Source: Plutella xylostella
Taxonomy: Eukaryota > Arthropoda > Insecta > Lepidoptera > Plutellidae
Reading direction: 5' to 3'
DNA: 64,000 nt
Assembly (NCBI RefSeq): GCF_932276165.1
Contig: NC_064009.1
Location: 5,270,001-5,334,000 of the forward strand
The stretch's first letter is position 1. Each line of letters begins with the position of its first letter. Positions 25,390-37,747 of this stretch are shown piece by piece. A program made the translations under genes and the position numbers. A model generated the notes under the pieces. It did no database searches, was not told the origin of the DNA, and saw nothing but the letters and a program-made list of their open reading frames with translations.

Positions 25390-25748
25390 TATTTATTATT
25401 ATTATTTAACTCTTTATTGCACAAATATTACAAATAAAAGTACAAAGGGTGGCCTTAATGCTAAGAGCATTTTCTGCCAGTCAACCCACAGGAGGTACAA
25501 AGATAAAAAGTACGGGTGTGCAAAAACGGAAAAAAAAGATCAGTATGATTGTGAAGTGCCTAAATAAAAATAAGACCTATCCCTAAAACTAAGTAAATAA
25601 ATATATATGACCCTATACCTAGTAATACTAAAATACTACCTATACAAAATATATATATATATAAATATATAAATATATACATATAAATATACATATATAT
25701 ACAAATATATATTAAGTATATAAAAACAGGGGGTACAAGAAAAACTGC
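25390..25748 (-). mobile_element. 3' UTR of LINE 2
   Basis: Lies directly downstream of the RT stop at 25749 (minus strand). Contains an AT microsatellite (25646-25712), the AATGCTCTTAGCATT hairpin (25471-25457) and the terminal TTTGTGCAATAAAGAGTTAA followed by an (AATAAT)n tail. This ties the orphan LINE ends elsewhere in the window to this LINE family. Confidence 0.75.
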
Positions 25749-27158
25749 CTAATTAATCTGTCCCAACTTGCTGAGGTAGTGAGCACGAACCATAGACTTG
25801 AAGAGCGGTCGAGAAGGGGCTTTCCTGATTGACTCAGGGAGATCATTCCACAGACGGACTGCCGTGACGGAGAAAGAATTAAGCATGAAACCAGACCGAT
25901 GTAAGGGTAAAGATAGTAAAAGGTTATGAGAAGAGCGGAGGTGCCTGTTATGGGTATCGGAAAGAAAGTTAAACATTGATTTTAAGTAAGAAGGAGAATT
26001 TGGTTCATGAAGGATCGAAAAGAGAAGACAAAGAATTCGTAAATTCCGTCTATCCCGAATAGGGAGCCATTTTAGTTTGGCACGGTAACCTGACACATGA
26101 TCGTATTTACGGAGACCGAAAATGAAACGTATGCAGGTGTTCTGCAAACGTTCCAGCTTATTAAGAAGTGCTTCAGTCAGGTCCAAGTAGCACACGTCAG
26201 CGTAATCTAAAATGGGCAAGAGCAGAGACATTGCCAATGAACGTTTGGTCTGGAAAGGAAGAAAGTTTTTAAGTGGAAGAAGAGAATGCAGAGAAGCAAA
26301 AATCCGACGAGACACGCTGTTGACCTGTGGCACCCAACTTAAATTTTCGTCAATGGTCACTCCGAGGTCTTTGACTGTTGATGAAAAAGGTATGTTGCAT
26401 CCGTCGAACACCAGAGGGGCTGAATTAAGGTCATGGTTAGAGATAAGTTGAGAGCTGCCGACAATGATTGCCTGGCATTTCCCAGGGTTTACCAAAATAC
26501 CGAAACGGTTGGACCAGTCAAGGATACTGTTAAGGTCCCCATTTAGTTGATTAATGGCAGACACAAGGTCTTCAGGTTTGACTTGACAGTAGAGTTGCAA
26601 ATCGTCGGCATATAGATGGTAGGAACAAAGAAGACTTGAAGATACTAAATCAATAAAGATAGAAAAAAGTAATGGAGAGAGAATACCGCCTTGAGGAACG
26701 CCAGCAGACAAATCGGACCAGTCGGATAATACCGAGCAGCTACGAATCGCTTGCTGGCGACCCCCAAGATAAGAGGAGAACCAGCTAACAGCGGCAGGAG
26801 AGATCTGAGATTTTACTAGGACGGCTAGCAGAAGGTCATGATCCACGGCGTTGAAGGCATTGCTGAAGTCAATAAGGACCAGCACGGTAATCATCCGATT
26901 CTCCATACCAGACCTTATGTCTTCTGTGACTTTTAGCAATGCAGTAGTGGTGCTATGCCCCGCACGAAAACCAGACTGGTACGGATTAAGTAAACCACCA
27001 TTGCAGAGAAACGCAGTGAGTTGTCGGTGAACAATCGACTCGAGGACTTTGGAAAGGAAGGGTAAAATTGAGATGGGACGGTAATGGTTGAGAGATGAAG
27101 GATTGGAAATTTTGGGGAGAGGGATAACGTAGGCTTTACGCCATAAATCGGCGTAATG
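25749..27158 (-). pseudogene. 5'-truncated non-LTR retrotransposon, reverse transcriptase ORF
   Basis: Open for 470 codons from 27158 to the stop at 25749 and entering mid-domain, so the copy is 5'-truncated and lacks the endonuclease. Visible RT motifs in order: LPKISNPSSLNHYRPISILP near the start, NPYQSGFRAGHSTTTAL, LIDFSNAFNAVDH, SAGVPQGGILSPLLF and YADDLQLY (catalytic YADD, residues 110-113 counted from 26939). The C-terminal region continues to KLGQIN. The sequence differs clearly from LINE 1 (YADD in place of FADD, different 3' UTR). CR1/L2-like or Jockey-like; the clade needs a tree. Confidence 0.85.
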
Positions 27159-28270
27159 TACTTATGATAGATTTTTGTTTGTGCCTTAGTATCAATTTAG
27201 GGCTTTCAGAATGTTATCGATTTGGAATAAATGAATTACATTAAACCGAACGGTACATCCAACCAAATTTTTAAGTAATTAAAAGTATGCTATTAAAATA
27301 CTGTACCAGATAGATAAGTCAGTATTCAGTTCTAAACCATTTCTTATTAACTAACTTTATCTTGCCTTCATCCATACGACTCAAGTAAATACAATAACGA
27401 AATTCAAGAAAATGATGAACAACTAACTCGAAATAGAGTAATAGCATTTACCTTTAATTCCGAATTCAAAAATACATTGAATGATGCTGCTTGCTCTGAT
27501 AATATTGATCGGTTTTCGGTAAAAAATTGTATCCACCCATTAATCTTAACTCTAACTTAAAATGTGTGTTCCTAAAACAGTACCACTTAAGCATGATACG
27601 AAAGTACGTACCCTTTCCTACAACCTTCAAACATAGGAAGTCTAAACAACCTTCCCAACCATTATATTTTTCAATCTAAAATTAACTTCATAGGATTTTC
27701 AGGGGTTTTAGCCTTCTATTCAAGGTTTGAGGAACCTTCCAGAGTTCTATTTATAGGTGGGACCCTTAGGGTCCCATTGACGCTGGCGATCGATCTGAAG
27801 GCGGGGCTGGTCTTGCAGCTGCTGTGACCCACTTTCCGCGGCTCAATGAGTACGAGGGAGGGGGCAGCCCCGGCAATACAACGGCGTAACTCAAAAAGGT
27901 AAATTTATATTTTTTGTTAATTTTGGTGTTGGTTGTTTTGTACTTGAAACACTGTTTTTTATACAAATTATTAAGAGGTGCCAATACCAAAAAATATTAA
28001 AATAACATAAAAAAATACTTATACAGGAGAAGGTTCTTTCCCATAAATTAAAAATATAAATGTATTATTTCATTAACAACTAGGTGATTTAACTATCACC
28101 ATCAGAACAATACACGAAATCTACTTTAATTAATTTCAGTCCTTAAATGAAAATCTTTTATAATCTGAATATCCTTTACAATCTCCATATAACTATAAAA
28201 TAAGAAATATTTAAATAAGGGGCATCAGACACGAATAACTTCTTGAACATTAAAACAACAAATTTATGAG
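27159..28270. other. Intergenic, nothing firm
   Basis: A small GC-rich patch at 27750-27890 (GGGACCCTTAGGGTCCC palindrome at about 27758) stands out; no frame is supported. Confidence 0.35.
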
Positions 28271-28279
28271 TTAGACCGT

Positions 28280-28460
28280 TTTCTTCCGAGACAAGGACAC
28301 AACCCCGCGACTGCACCGGGGCCTTTGACCGCGCGACCCAATTCCCGCTCTGACGTCACACCTACGCCTGTGTGACGTCACCGTCAGAGCCGCCGGCCCA
28401 TTCAAAACTGGAACACAGCCTCGCGCAAGCCCCCTGCACTCCTGCACCAAACACAACCTT
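28280..28460 (-). promoter_or_regulatory. GC-rich patch with paired CRE palindromes
   Basis: Two full TGACGTCA (CRE/CREB-ATF) sites at 28351-28358 and 28373-28380 form an inverted repeat TGACGTCACA-N10-TGTGACGTCA. The surrounding 180 bp is GC- and CpG-rich in AT-rich DNA. It might be a promoter or first exon of an unseen gene. The 61-codon minus frame here shows no domain. Confidence 0.4.
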
Positions 28461-28567
28461 CGTACTGAAATATAACCGCCTCAAGACCTTATAGAGTAGA
28501 TTTTAAGCCGTTTTGTAATCGAATTTTGCATTGTCTTTGCCTTGAATTTTGAGTGTAATATAGACTG

Positions 28568-28776
28568 TACTAGCTGCTCCCGCGAGCTTTGCTTCGCCTT
28601 AAAAAGTTTTCCCGTGGGAATTCCGGGATAAGAAGTAGCCTATGTTCTTTCCCAGGGTCTAGGCCGTATGTATACCAAATTTCATTCAAATCCGTTCAGT
28701 AGTTTTGTCGTGAAAGAGTAACAGACAGACAGACAGACAGACACAGTTACTTTCGCATTTATAATATTAGTTAGGA
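28568..28776 (+). repeat. Interspersed repeat, retroelement 3' end type
   Basis: Contains GCTTCGCCTTAAAAAGTTTT, CCCGTGGGAA, ATTTCATTCAAATCCGTTCA, a (CAGA)n stretch and TTTCGCATTTATAATATTAG. The same order recurs inverted at 55183-55384. It is a well-known insect repeat type, but the family assignment is uncertain. Confidence 0.7.
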
Positions 28777-28864
28777 TTATAATATTATTAATTAATTAAT
28801 AATAATTCGCATTTATAATATTAATAAGTAAGGATTGTATATAAGGTCTTAACTTAGATAGATA

Positions 28865-28985
28865 GAATATTCTGTGTACACACACATAAAAGAAACTTAC
28901 ATAACTTAAATACTAACAAATATGTACTAAAATGGCGGTCTTATCGCTTAAAGCGATTTTTTTCAAGACAACCTTAGGGTCTTAG
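28865..28985 (-). mobile_element. LINE 3' end fragment
   Basis: Minus strand: AAGGTTGTCTTG, hairpin ATCGCTTTAAGCGAT (28957-28943), ACCGCC box. Same layout as the LINE 2 tail. Confidence 0.6.
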
Positions 28986-29396
28986 CTGGTGTTTTGGGAT
29001 GTTTCTGGATGTTCAACGGCCTCTGCTCGGGACCTCGCGATCGTGAAGTCGCAGGTATATTTGTAGTGTGTTCGAGGTTATCTCTCTCGGCGTTCGTTCT
29101 ATTTATGTGCTTGGAAAGGTCGCAGGATTGTGGCGATCGAAAATAAACATCCTTTAGTTGTATCGTTTAGCAAAGTCCTTCAAAGTATTCCACTAGGAAA
29201 AAATCAAGAATGATTTTAATAATTAAAATGACATATTAAACTGCTTTTTTAAATAACCATAGTGTTTTGTTTGTGTTGTACCCACTTAAAGTTATTTCAC
29301 ACTTATTGTATAGGATATTGCATAGAACTTCTGATTGCATCCGTGTCTTACCCTGGGAAGTTTATGAGTAGCTATAAACCGCAATAAGAATATTGT

Positions 29397-29440
29397 CAAT
29401 GGAAATTTTTCATTGCTCGTGAGCTCATGTGTGTATTGAG
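29397..29440. repeat. MITE family B end remnant
   Basis: TTTTTCATTGCTCGTGAGCT matches the right terminus of family B only. Confidence 0.4.
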
Positions 29441-29529
29441 CTTTTGAGATAACATATAATTATATCCGTTAATAGAGTGTGATCATTTGGTATATCAAAT
29501 AGTTACAATAAGAGAGTTTCTTAGATTTA

Positions 29530-29648
29530 CTATCATTCTCCACCAACCAAGGGTTGGCTGGAAGAAATTGCTTTTTGGCAATAAGCCCGCCTTTGTGTAC
29601 TTACTTTTTCTGTAATTGTTTCTGTATACAATAAAGAGTAAATAAATA
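29530..29648 (+). mobile_element. LINE 3' end, plus strand
   Basis: GGTTGGCTGGAAGAAATTGC, hairpin ATTGCTTTTTGGCAAT (29567-29582), CCCGCC box and terminal TACAATAAAGAGTAAATAAA tail. A 5'-truncated relative of LINE 2. Confidence 0.75.
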
Positions 29649-31595
29649 AATTATGTAATAAGGTTTAAGGTGTAATTTGAACGTATGTAAGTACAGTGAT
29701 AAGTTACTCGAGTAGGCTCCTTCCACGCACCCGTTCATATCCTAGTCCTAAACACCGTTTATAAAAGGTTGCAGCCTGACCTAGCCCTAGTTGCGGAAGG
29801 TCTTGGCCCGAGATCGTCATAAAGCTGAGTTACCGTCAACCGGTTAGTGTTATGGCATTAGCCAATGCGTGCGCCAAGGAATAAACGGTCGTTAATGCAG
29901 AGCCTCGGTTTTATTATGCGAATTAGAACAGAATTAAGGTTAGATATTACATAAATGTTTAGATTTATTTTCTTACCTGTCGGCATATCGCACTATCTAT
30001 CACTCTCCTCATAATTCAAAATACCCAACGTTAAACTCATACAAAAGCTAATATAATATTTTTTTTGAGTTTTTTTAAGTTTGATCTTGAAATATATTGT
30101 GTTTGAGTATCGTAACGGAAAACTTTAAAAACAAATACCTATGATATAAAATATAAAAGATTCTCAAAATAAATGAAAGATTCGAATAACAAGGTTAACA
30201 ATGGCAAAACTTGTGACTTTCTGAAAGTTTAAGGACTTATAGATTACTAAAGTATATGAATAAACACGAAGTCATTGGAACATCTTAAAAGTCATTGGCT
30301 TCGAAATCCTGAACCGAGCCCATACATACGACTTCATACGAAAGTCAAAGAATTGTCCGAACTGTCAGAGATTCTATTTGAGAATTCAAGTTGGAAATAC
30401 TTTCAATGGACACCATTGTCACGGAACAAACTTCCATAACAAATTATTAAACTAAGTATAGGATCAATGGGGAAAACTCAGGGGTTCAAACATCTGAAAG
30501 ATTTAACAATAAAGAAGTCTGTTGGCTTTAATAACTCCTTGTTGGGCGGTTCGATGAACGATAACTTCACTTTGTTTTATTGTTGATACTTCATTAGAAT
30601 TCTTGTATAGCGGAGCAGACGCTCCGGCATAATTTACTCGTGTCAAAAATCTAAATTAATAATCAGTAAGTATTTTTATTAGAAATTATAATTATAGTTG
30701 GGTGTACTTAAGCTTTTAGGTAGTAGTTCCTGTAGTAGAGGAAACCCGCTTCTTCGTCAAAGGTCAATGATATACCTATATATTTTTAAAGTGTATAGAC
30801 GGCCACCAGCAGAAGTAGTAGTTCTTTAAAAAGTTACGATATAATGACAATAATAACGGGAGATTTAAATATTATTATATTGCCTATTGCAAGACACCAA
30901 GGTCAATTTGCATTGTAGGTACGATTACAGATCAATCAATCACCAACGAAATTTGGAACTCAGCTAGTCAGCTAGATTAGACTGTGAAAGAGAACGAGTT
31001 CAAATGATAATCATTGTTATCTTTGCATTGGAATATAGAAAGTTCATTAATTATAAAAAGCAAAACCTTGTGAAATTATGACTTATGAACTTATACATGA
31101 TTCATCTTACTTTAACCATACATAATATTCCATAGCATATAAGCCACATAGTATGCACAGTTCGCTGGTTGCACACATGTTCAGCCACCCCACTGCCCCT
31201 TGAGAGGTCGCTAACAACATCTAAATATAGCAAAGGTCGCCATACTCCGCTTTGACGTGAAACAAGTGATTGTGACGTCACTCATTGATCCTCGCTCGTT
31301 AAACACACTGCATGTTTAGCATAATGTGTTGTATAATTACTGTGGACGGAGACACAAGGAAATTATGTGGGAGATTGTGGGACTATCGGAGAGCTTAATT
31401 ACAGAGAGAAAGATTACTGATAGTAGTGGCTAGATATTGAAAGCTGCGGAAATATGGCGCCCTTCGAAAGACCACTTTAGATGAAATAACAAAATGACGA
31501 CCATTATAATAGAGATGAAATTATTTAAATAAATGTTTATTTATAAAAAAAAAAATATTTGTTAGTTTTAATCACTGATAAACTTTATATAAAGT
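29649..31595. other. Intergenic, nothing seen
   Basis: No supported frame, RNA gene or repeat family. Confidence 0.4.
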
Positions 31596-31770
31596 TAATG
31601 ATATCGATTCTGAAGGCAGAAATTTTAAATTTAGCGATGTCAAAACCTTAATTTCCTTGTTTAAAATTTGACTCTATGATTGTTTCCGTAAATGTCATTT
31701 TATGCTAGCAAATTTTTTAGTTTGACAGCGTTAAAATTATAATTTCTGCCTTCAGAATCAACATCATTAT
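31596..31770. repeat. Foldback MITE
   Basis: Inverted arms with GATTCTGAAGGCAGAAATTT (31606) and its near complement ending GCCTTCAGAATC (31748-31759). Outer TAATGATAT/ACATCATTA also pair. About 175 bp. Confidence 0.75.
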
Positions 31771-32600
31771 AATAGCAAATACGCTTTGCCGGCCCATTAA
31801 GATGTATCCTATTAAGCAGAATTCCTTGAAAGGCATTCAATTGAAGCAAGAGATTGCAAGAGAGCCCCAAGCAGCAGTTTCGTAACCGCACCGAATCACG
31901 TTGCCCAGCACGATGCTCCCCCACTTTTTCTATTTATACCCCCTGTAGGGGTCTAAGACAGCGGTATGATAATGGTTAAGGAAACTACCTGCTGTTCTTG
32001 ACTTCAGTCTTTGGTCACATTGAGTAAGGCACAAGGGGCAAATGACTAACTTGGTAACTTGTAAGAACAGTACTCTCACTGAAATTAGAGATAAGTACTT
32101 ACAACCAGAAAAATATTTATTTTTGTATAACAAGTAGGTACCTAATAAACGCAAAATTGATCACCCTATAAATACACGTGCAATGGCCAGAAACAGGTTA
32201 CAAACAACAAGCGCAAAAAATACGTACGGCGAGCGGACCGCTGAGTACATTGATTGCCAAATAAATTGCCAATCGAGTTGATAAACAAGATCACGCCTAT
32301 GAACTATAAAACTAAACTAAAATCGTACTTCATTGGGAACATGCATGCTTAGCGGTGCCTTTCCCGTATTCATATGCATACTATATTATACCTTAATTAT
32401 TATTTTTACTTAATTACCACATAGGTATTGTTAAAAAATAATAATTAAGATTAAAACTAGAATAAATAAAATTGTAATACTTACTTATGTATCTACGAGT
32501 ATTTACCAAAAGTCATATACCTAAAAATATTCTTATTACGTTTGTACCTATATGTAGTAATACTAGTTCCTATAACGCATTAACTTCTCTGTGTATTTTT
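31771..32600. other. Intergenic, nothing seen
   Basis: Frames at 31700-31924 and 31930-32154 overlap a MITE or lack any domain. Confidence 0.4.
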
Positions 32601-33171
32601 AGGGTTCCGTAGCCAAAATGGCAAAAACGGAACCCTTAGTTAACCCTAGTTTCGTCATGTCCGTCTGTCCGTCTGTCCGTCTGTCACATCCGATTTACTC
32701 GGAAACTATAAGTACTACAGTGATGAAATTTGATGGGAATATGTGTTGTATGAACCGCTACAAAAATATGACACTAAATAGTAAAAAAAAGAATTGGGGG
32801 TGGGGCCCCCCATACATGTAACTGAGGGATGAAATTTTTTTTTTCGATGTACATACCCGTGTGGGGTATCAATGGAAAGGTCTTTTAAAATGATATAAAG
32901 TTTTCTAAAAAACATTTTTTTAAAGTGAACGGTTTTTTAGATATCAGCTCTCAAAGTCGTAAAAAGTATGTCCCCCCCCCTCTATTTTTATAACTACGGG
33001 GTATAAAATTCTAAAAAAAATAGAGGTGATGCATGCTAATTAACTCTTTCAACGATTTTTGGTTTGATCAAAGTATCTCTTATAGTTTTTGAGATAGGTT
33101 GATTTAACTGTAATTTTGCTGCTACGGAACCCTTTGTGCGCGAGCCCGACTCGCACTTGGCCGGTTTTTCT
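32601..33171 (+). repeat. Interspersed repeat with AGGGTTCCGTAGC ends
   Basis: Starts AGGGTTCCGTAGCC; the inverted match GCTACGGAACCCT is at 33121-33133, followed by a GCGAGCCCGACTCGC hairpin and CACTTGGCCGGTTTTT. A (GTCCGTCT)n stretch lies near 32660. I recognise it as a common lepidopteran repeat; the class is uncertain. Confidence 0.7.
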
Positions 33172-35007
33172 TAATTGATAATGACTGTGTAGCATTAATA
33201 CTATAAACCTTAGTGGTTAAAATATGCTAGTAAAATGTATTAGAAAACTAAGATTTATTGATTAAAAAATAAAAAAATAAAATAACAGTAACCACTTAAA
33301 AGAAGCAGCTAAATCAGAAGTAGGTAATTCGTCAAGAAACTAAAATTACGCTAATAAGCTAAACTGTTGATTGGCCGCCGGCCTTATCTTTGAAAGATTC
33401 GATGACCACGAGCTACCAAAATTATTAGCTTGGGACGCCCTCTAGCCTGCTAGACTGACTACATTTATAAGACCGGTAGTTGTTTGATGAGAAGGCCGAA
33501 GACAGTGTTGTGGCGCTCCATATCAAGAGGACTATGTCCAGCAGTCGGCGATTACGACATGATGATTATGGAACAAAATAAACAAAAATAATTTAATCAT
33601 TGCATAGAGCATGGATGGCAACTGCGAAACTAACTCGGTTATGTAACGAGTAAAAATATGCATGAAAACGTGCATTTGAGTCAATATACCTACTCAATCA
33701 CATGTTTTTCACGTAGACTTTAAAGATGTGGGCCCGACCACGCGCCAAGACATTGGACGGTAAAGAGCACGTTATTGTTACGCATTGTTATTGCGCCCCT
33801 CTCGCTCTCTCCACGGGAAAAGGTGAGACAAAATAATAGAAAAAAAACCTTGCAAAACGTGAAACTCCACGTGATAGTTACCGGCCCGCTCTGTCCGACA
33901 AAAACGTGGCGCGAACTATCAAAGGCTTTCAAACTTGCAACAACAGCTGATTGGCGCAAATAAATATATTTCATTTGACGAGCTCCATGCACTCGCCTAC
34001 GCAACACGCCTACGCACATATTAAAATTGACACTCGTTAAGTTGAAATGTAATGTGGCAATTTTCATAAATTTTTCAATCCATTTGACCATAAAAAAATG
34101 TAATGTATTAACTTAGATGTTTATAAAATCTTAAGATTGAAGGAATCGACATGAAGGAAAGTTTGAGAAGTTCAGAAGAATGGTTTTTGCCCTCCTCGTG
34201 GGAAGAAACGTTCCTGAGAATAAGATACTTCAACTGTGGGGAGGCAGCGGCAGGTGAATCTCTGCGAGAGAGGGACGGAGCATCGGATGAACCCTCCAGC
34301 CAACATGTGAGAAAAAGATAGGGTTATTGGAAGGAAAATACCCATGGAAGCTCCATGCTTTTAGTGAAAATGTCCAAATTAGATCTGGATTTTTCCGTTC
34401 TGACGTTTCTATAATCATTTCATATAAAGTATCTTACTTACTTAACATAAAAAGCAAGTTAATTTAAAATTATTTTGTAGAAATGATGTACCAATTTTTA
34501 TTAACGGTAACACCGTTAACTTAAAGGTTCAAAAAGAACCATTCTGAGAATGAAGATAATATAATAATAATAACACGCTGAAAACACGGAAGGGCAGTTT
34601 CAGTTCATTCAACTGTCGTTTTGTTGATGTTTTGACTTTGTTTTCAATATTTTAAGAAAATGAAATTAGTAACTTGTTTTAAACTAATTTCATGTTTGTA
34701 AATTCTGAACAAACATTGATAAACATTGATGGATAAATCATTTATTCACTTTTACAAAACTCAACAGATATTATTTTATTATATATATTAGCTTTACAAT
34801 CAATAAATAGCATAACAAATAGTTTGTGCATTTTACGCTGTGGCAGTGAAAGGGCTCTGACTCAGCATAAAGCTACAGTTGATTACAGATAAAGTTACTG
34901 TACCATATTCACTAATTGAAAACTAAACTTAGGGTGCTCTGACATTATTATATATCTTTAAAGTTTTGTATTAACTGAATTGTTTTTCATGAAATAAAAG
35001 GGCTAGA
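33172..35007. other. Intergenic with a LINE end remnant at 33485-33560
   Basis: 33485-33560 (GTGGCGCTCCATATCAAGAG, then TATGTCCAGCAGTCGGCGAT) looks like the conserved terminal segment of a lepidopteran LINE with an ATGATGAT-like tail. Otherwise no gene. Frames at 33720-34091 and 34230-34418 show no domain. Confidence 0.45.
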
Positions 35008-37747
35008 TAATTGGGCAGTTCTTCTTTTTAACCTACATAACTTAGTCTCCATCAGTTGTGAAGAAAAAATCATGAGTTTTTCAAATATTTATTTATTTAT
35101 TTATATTTCAGCGTGCATTGTACTAAAAACACAACGGCTGTGCACGTTTACAAAAATATAAATTTATATTTTTGTATTTAAAATTACGTTACAGAGTGGT
35201 AAATCCGCGTGACAGAGGTGTATTTCATACGAATCTTGGCTGTCTCCCGCCACTTCATCCTGCGCATATTCGATAATGTTACAAAAAATATATATGACGA
35301 CATAAAATATAAAAATTTATTTGAACTCCAGAAGATATTACCTATTTAGTAAAACAAAATATATATTTTTAAATGATTTCAGAAATATTTTAAAAAAATG
35401 TTGAAAATTTGTCTCTTACTACCTAATGTTTTAGTAGTTACATTCTGTCACGTAGGTTGTCATTTAAAATATTTGTTTGAGCCACCTCGTCCTTATTGCC
35501 ATCGATCAGAGTTTAGGTCTCCTTTTCCCCTTGGTAAGATTTCCCCTTTGAGATCCAGACACCGCGTATCGGCCACCCGCAAAGTGTGACAGGAGGTGCG
35601 TGTGTTTATTCGGCGACAGCTTCGTCACGTAGGTAATTGTTTAAATAAAATACAATTAAATTATAATTTTGTTATTTACTCATTGGTAATAACAATTACT
35701 TTGCAATCAACATGTGAATATTACACTTTATGTTACTGTTTAAATGCTAGTCGACTTTGCAACACATTTTACCCCTCTGTCACACGACAAATCTGTCACA
35801 TTTTTACGAAACACTCCAACCTGAGGAAATTCATCAAAGAAAAATTGAAGAGAAAATACACGTTTTGGTGAAAGTAAGAAGCGAAAGGAACGTCCAATAC
35901 ACTTGCGCTGAATTAATAAAAAGTTTCGTTTGTGAAAAAGGTAATTTCGTGCTATTGTTCTCAAGAACAGACGATGAATGTGGTAGACTGTTTAATATGG
36001 TGGAGAATGATTTATCGGATGTTTGATGATAACATTAAAGTCCTTCCAGCTTCTAAGGCAATTAAAAAAGGAAAGAGTATTTTTTTCAAGTTCTAAGAGC
36101 CACTGCTGTATTTTCGAAATATGGCTGGTTAAAACTTTAACAAATTACGTAATTTTCCATTATGTTACTTACATTTTAGGTTGCCGAAAATATTATTTGT
36201 GCAGATAAACACAATTTTATGTAGTTGGAACAAATTTGTCCTTTGTTCCTGAAATACGGATATTTCACTCTCCAGAGGTTCTCAAGTGTGATTTCATTAG
36301 TTATACTAATAATAAAGATATCTCCAGTAATTTTTTTGACTAACTTTAAACCATAATGATTTATAAGTAAGTTACTAAATTATTATTTTTAAATAAAACT
36401 GTTTTATTCCAAAACGCTGCCGCATATTTAATAGAATCACCCGCATGTCGAACCTCAGCCCTAGCCTTAAGTTACTCCGCGGCAGAATACGCATGCCCAG
36501 TATGGAACAACTCGGCTCACGCTGGGAAGGTGGACATCGCGCTTAATGAGACCTGTCGGCTGGTTACAGGCTGCTTAAAACCAACTCCGACTGATAAGCT
36601 ATACCTGCTCGCTGGAATAGCACCGCCAGCGGTTCGCAGACAGGCCGCTGCGGCCAAAGAGCGCTGGAAACAACTGAACGACTTGCGCCATCCTCTGTAT
36701 GGTCATGTTCCAGTGCAGCAGCGCCTTAAATCACGCAGAAGCTTCGTCACAACCGAACCGCTGACTAACGAGACAGCGCAGGAGTTCAGGTTGAGCCGCT
36801 GGAGAGCCGATACTTCCCACTTGCGTCAGTTTGTCCAGCCAGCCGAGGAGCTGCCTGCTGGAGGGGGTGAAGAGTGGTCTGTATGGAAAACTCTAAACCG
36901 CCTCCGGGCTGGCGTTGCCCGGACGAAGGACAATTTAAGGCGATGGGATATGCTCCCAGCCAATGCCAGCACTCTATGCAGTTGCGGAAGCCTCCAGACA
37001 ACGTCACACCTTATAGAGTGTCCTAATGCCCCAAAATGCAGTCAAGGAGACCTGATGAAGGCCAATGATCTCGCAATAAGAGTAGCAAAACACTGGAGGA
37101 AGCTAGCTTAGTGCATTTCACACGATAGAAGAAGAAGAAGAAGAATAGAATAACAACTATGTCACATCGTTTACCACTCTGTAACGATTGGTGTCTCCTG
37201 GTAGTCAACTTATTTTTGGTCGTTTATATGTTCTGTTATAAATAGTGCAACTTTGGAAAAATCATATTAAAATTAGTCATGGATGTTAACGTCTATGCTG
37301 TTAATTTTTGACTGTAATTAGTAGCGAAAAAATATTTATAGCAAAAACAAGCTTCATTTTAGCTGAAATTGTGACAGAGTGGTAATAACTACTTAATAAA
37401 TATTTTGTTATTACTAAAAATCCATTCCTTCATATGTTTTCTAAAATGGTATTTTGTTTATTAACGTATCAAAAAAGTTTCATTTTAATCGACGAAGACT
37501 ATTTCGTTAAAATAAAATAAAAGATTCTGTGACGAAGGTCTAATTTTCTTTGCCTTATCCACGTATTATGTTCTGAAAATCTTGAAAAAATACTTAAACT
37601 TCGCGGCCAACCACCTTTTTCGATAGAATAGAAATGTAGCTATCATAAAAATTATTAGAGTTCACCAAAAAGCTAAAGTTATTTTTTTCAAATTCGGGAT
37701 AATTTTTTATCCATTATGTAGGTTAAAAAGAAGAACTGCCCAATTAC
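35008..37747. mobile_element. 2.7-kb TIR DNA element with nested LINE
   Basis: Left end TAATTGGGCAGTTCTTCTTT (35008) and right end AAAGAAGAACTGCCCAATTA (to 37744) are inverted repeats extending about 31 bp to TTAACCTACATAA. Both are bordered by TA. GTGACAGAG/GTCACAC-type motifs recur inside (35208, 35588, 35779, 37372, 37528). A frame ending at 36026 (about 35757-36026, no ATG start) has no recognised domain and could be a transposase or captured-gene relic. A LINE fragment (36413-37145) is inserted in it. Confidence 0.7.
36413..37111 (+). pseudogene. LINE ORF2 C-terminal fragment
   Basis: Open for 233 codons to a TAG at 37109. It resembles the region after the catalytic RT core of a non-LTR element (ALALSYSAAEYACPVWNN, then LAGIAPPAVRR). 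It ends with a Cys/His cluster CSCGSLQTTSHLIECP, a zinc-knuckle-like motif found at the C-terminus of several LINE ORF2 proteins. A (GAA)n tail follows at 37124-37145, as for a target-primed, 5'-truncated insertion. It is nested in the TIR element at 35008-37747 and is much more GC-rich than its surroundings. Confidence 0.8.

Noticed and set aside
35398..35589. 63-codon frame with a hydrophobic N-terminus
   Set aside because: Signal-peptide-like start, but it lies inside a decayed TIR element and ends in unpatterned sequence.
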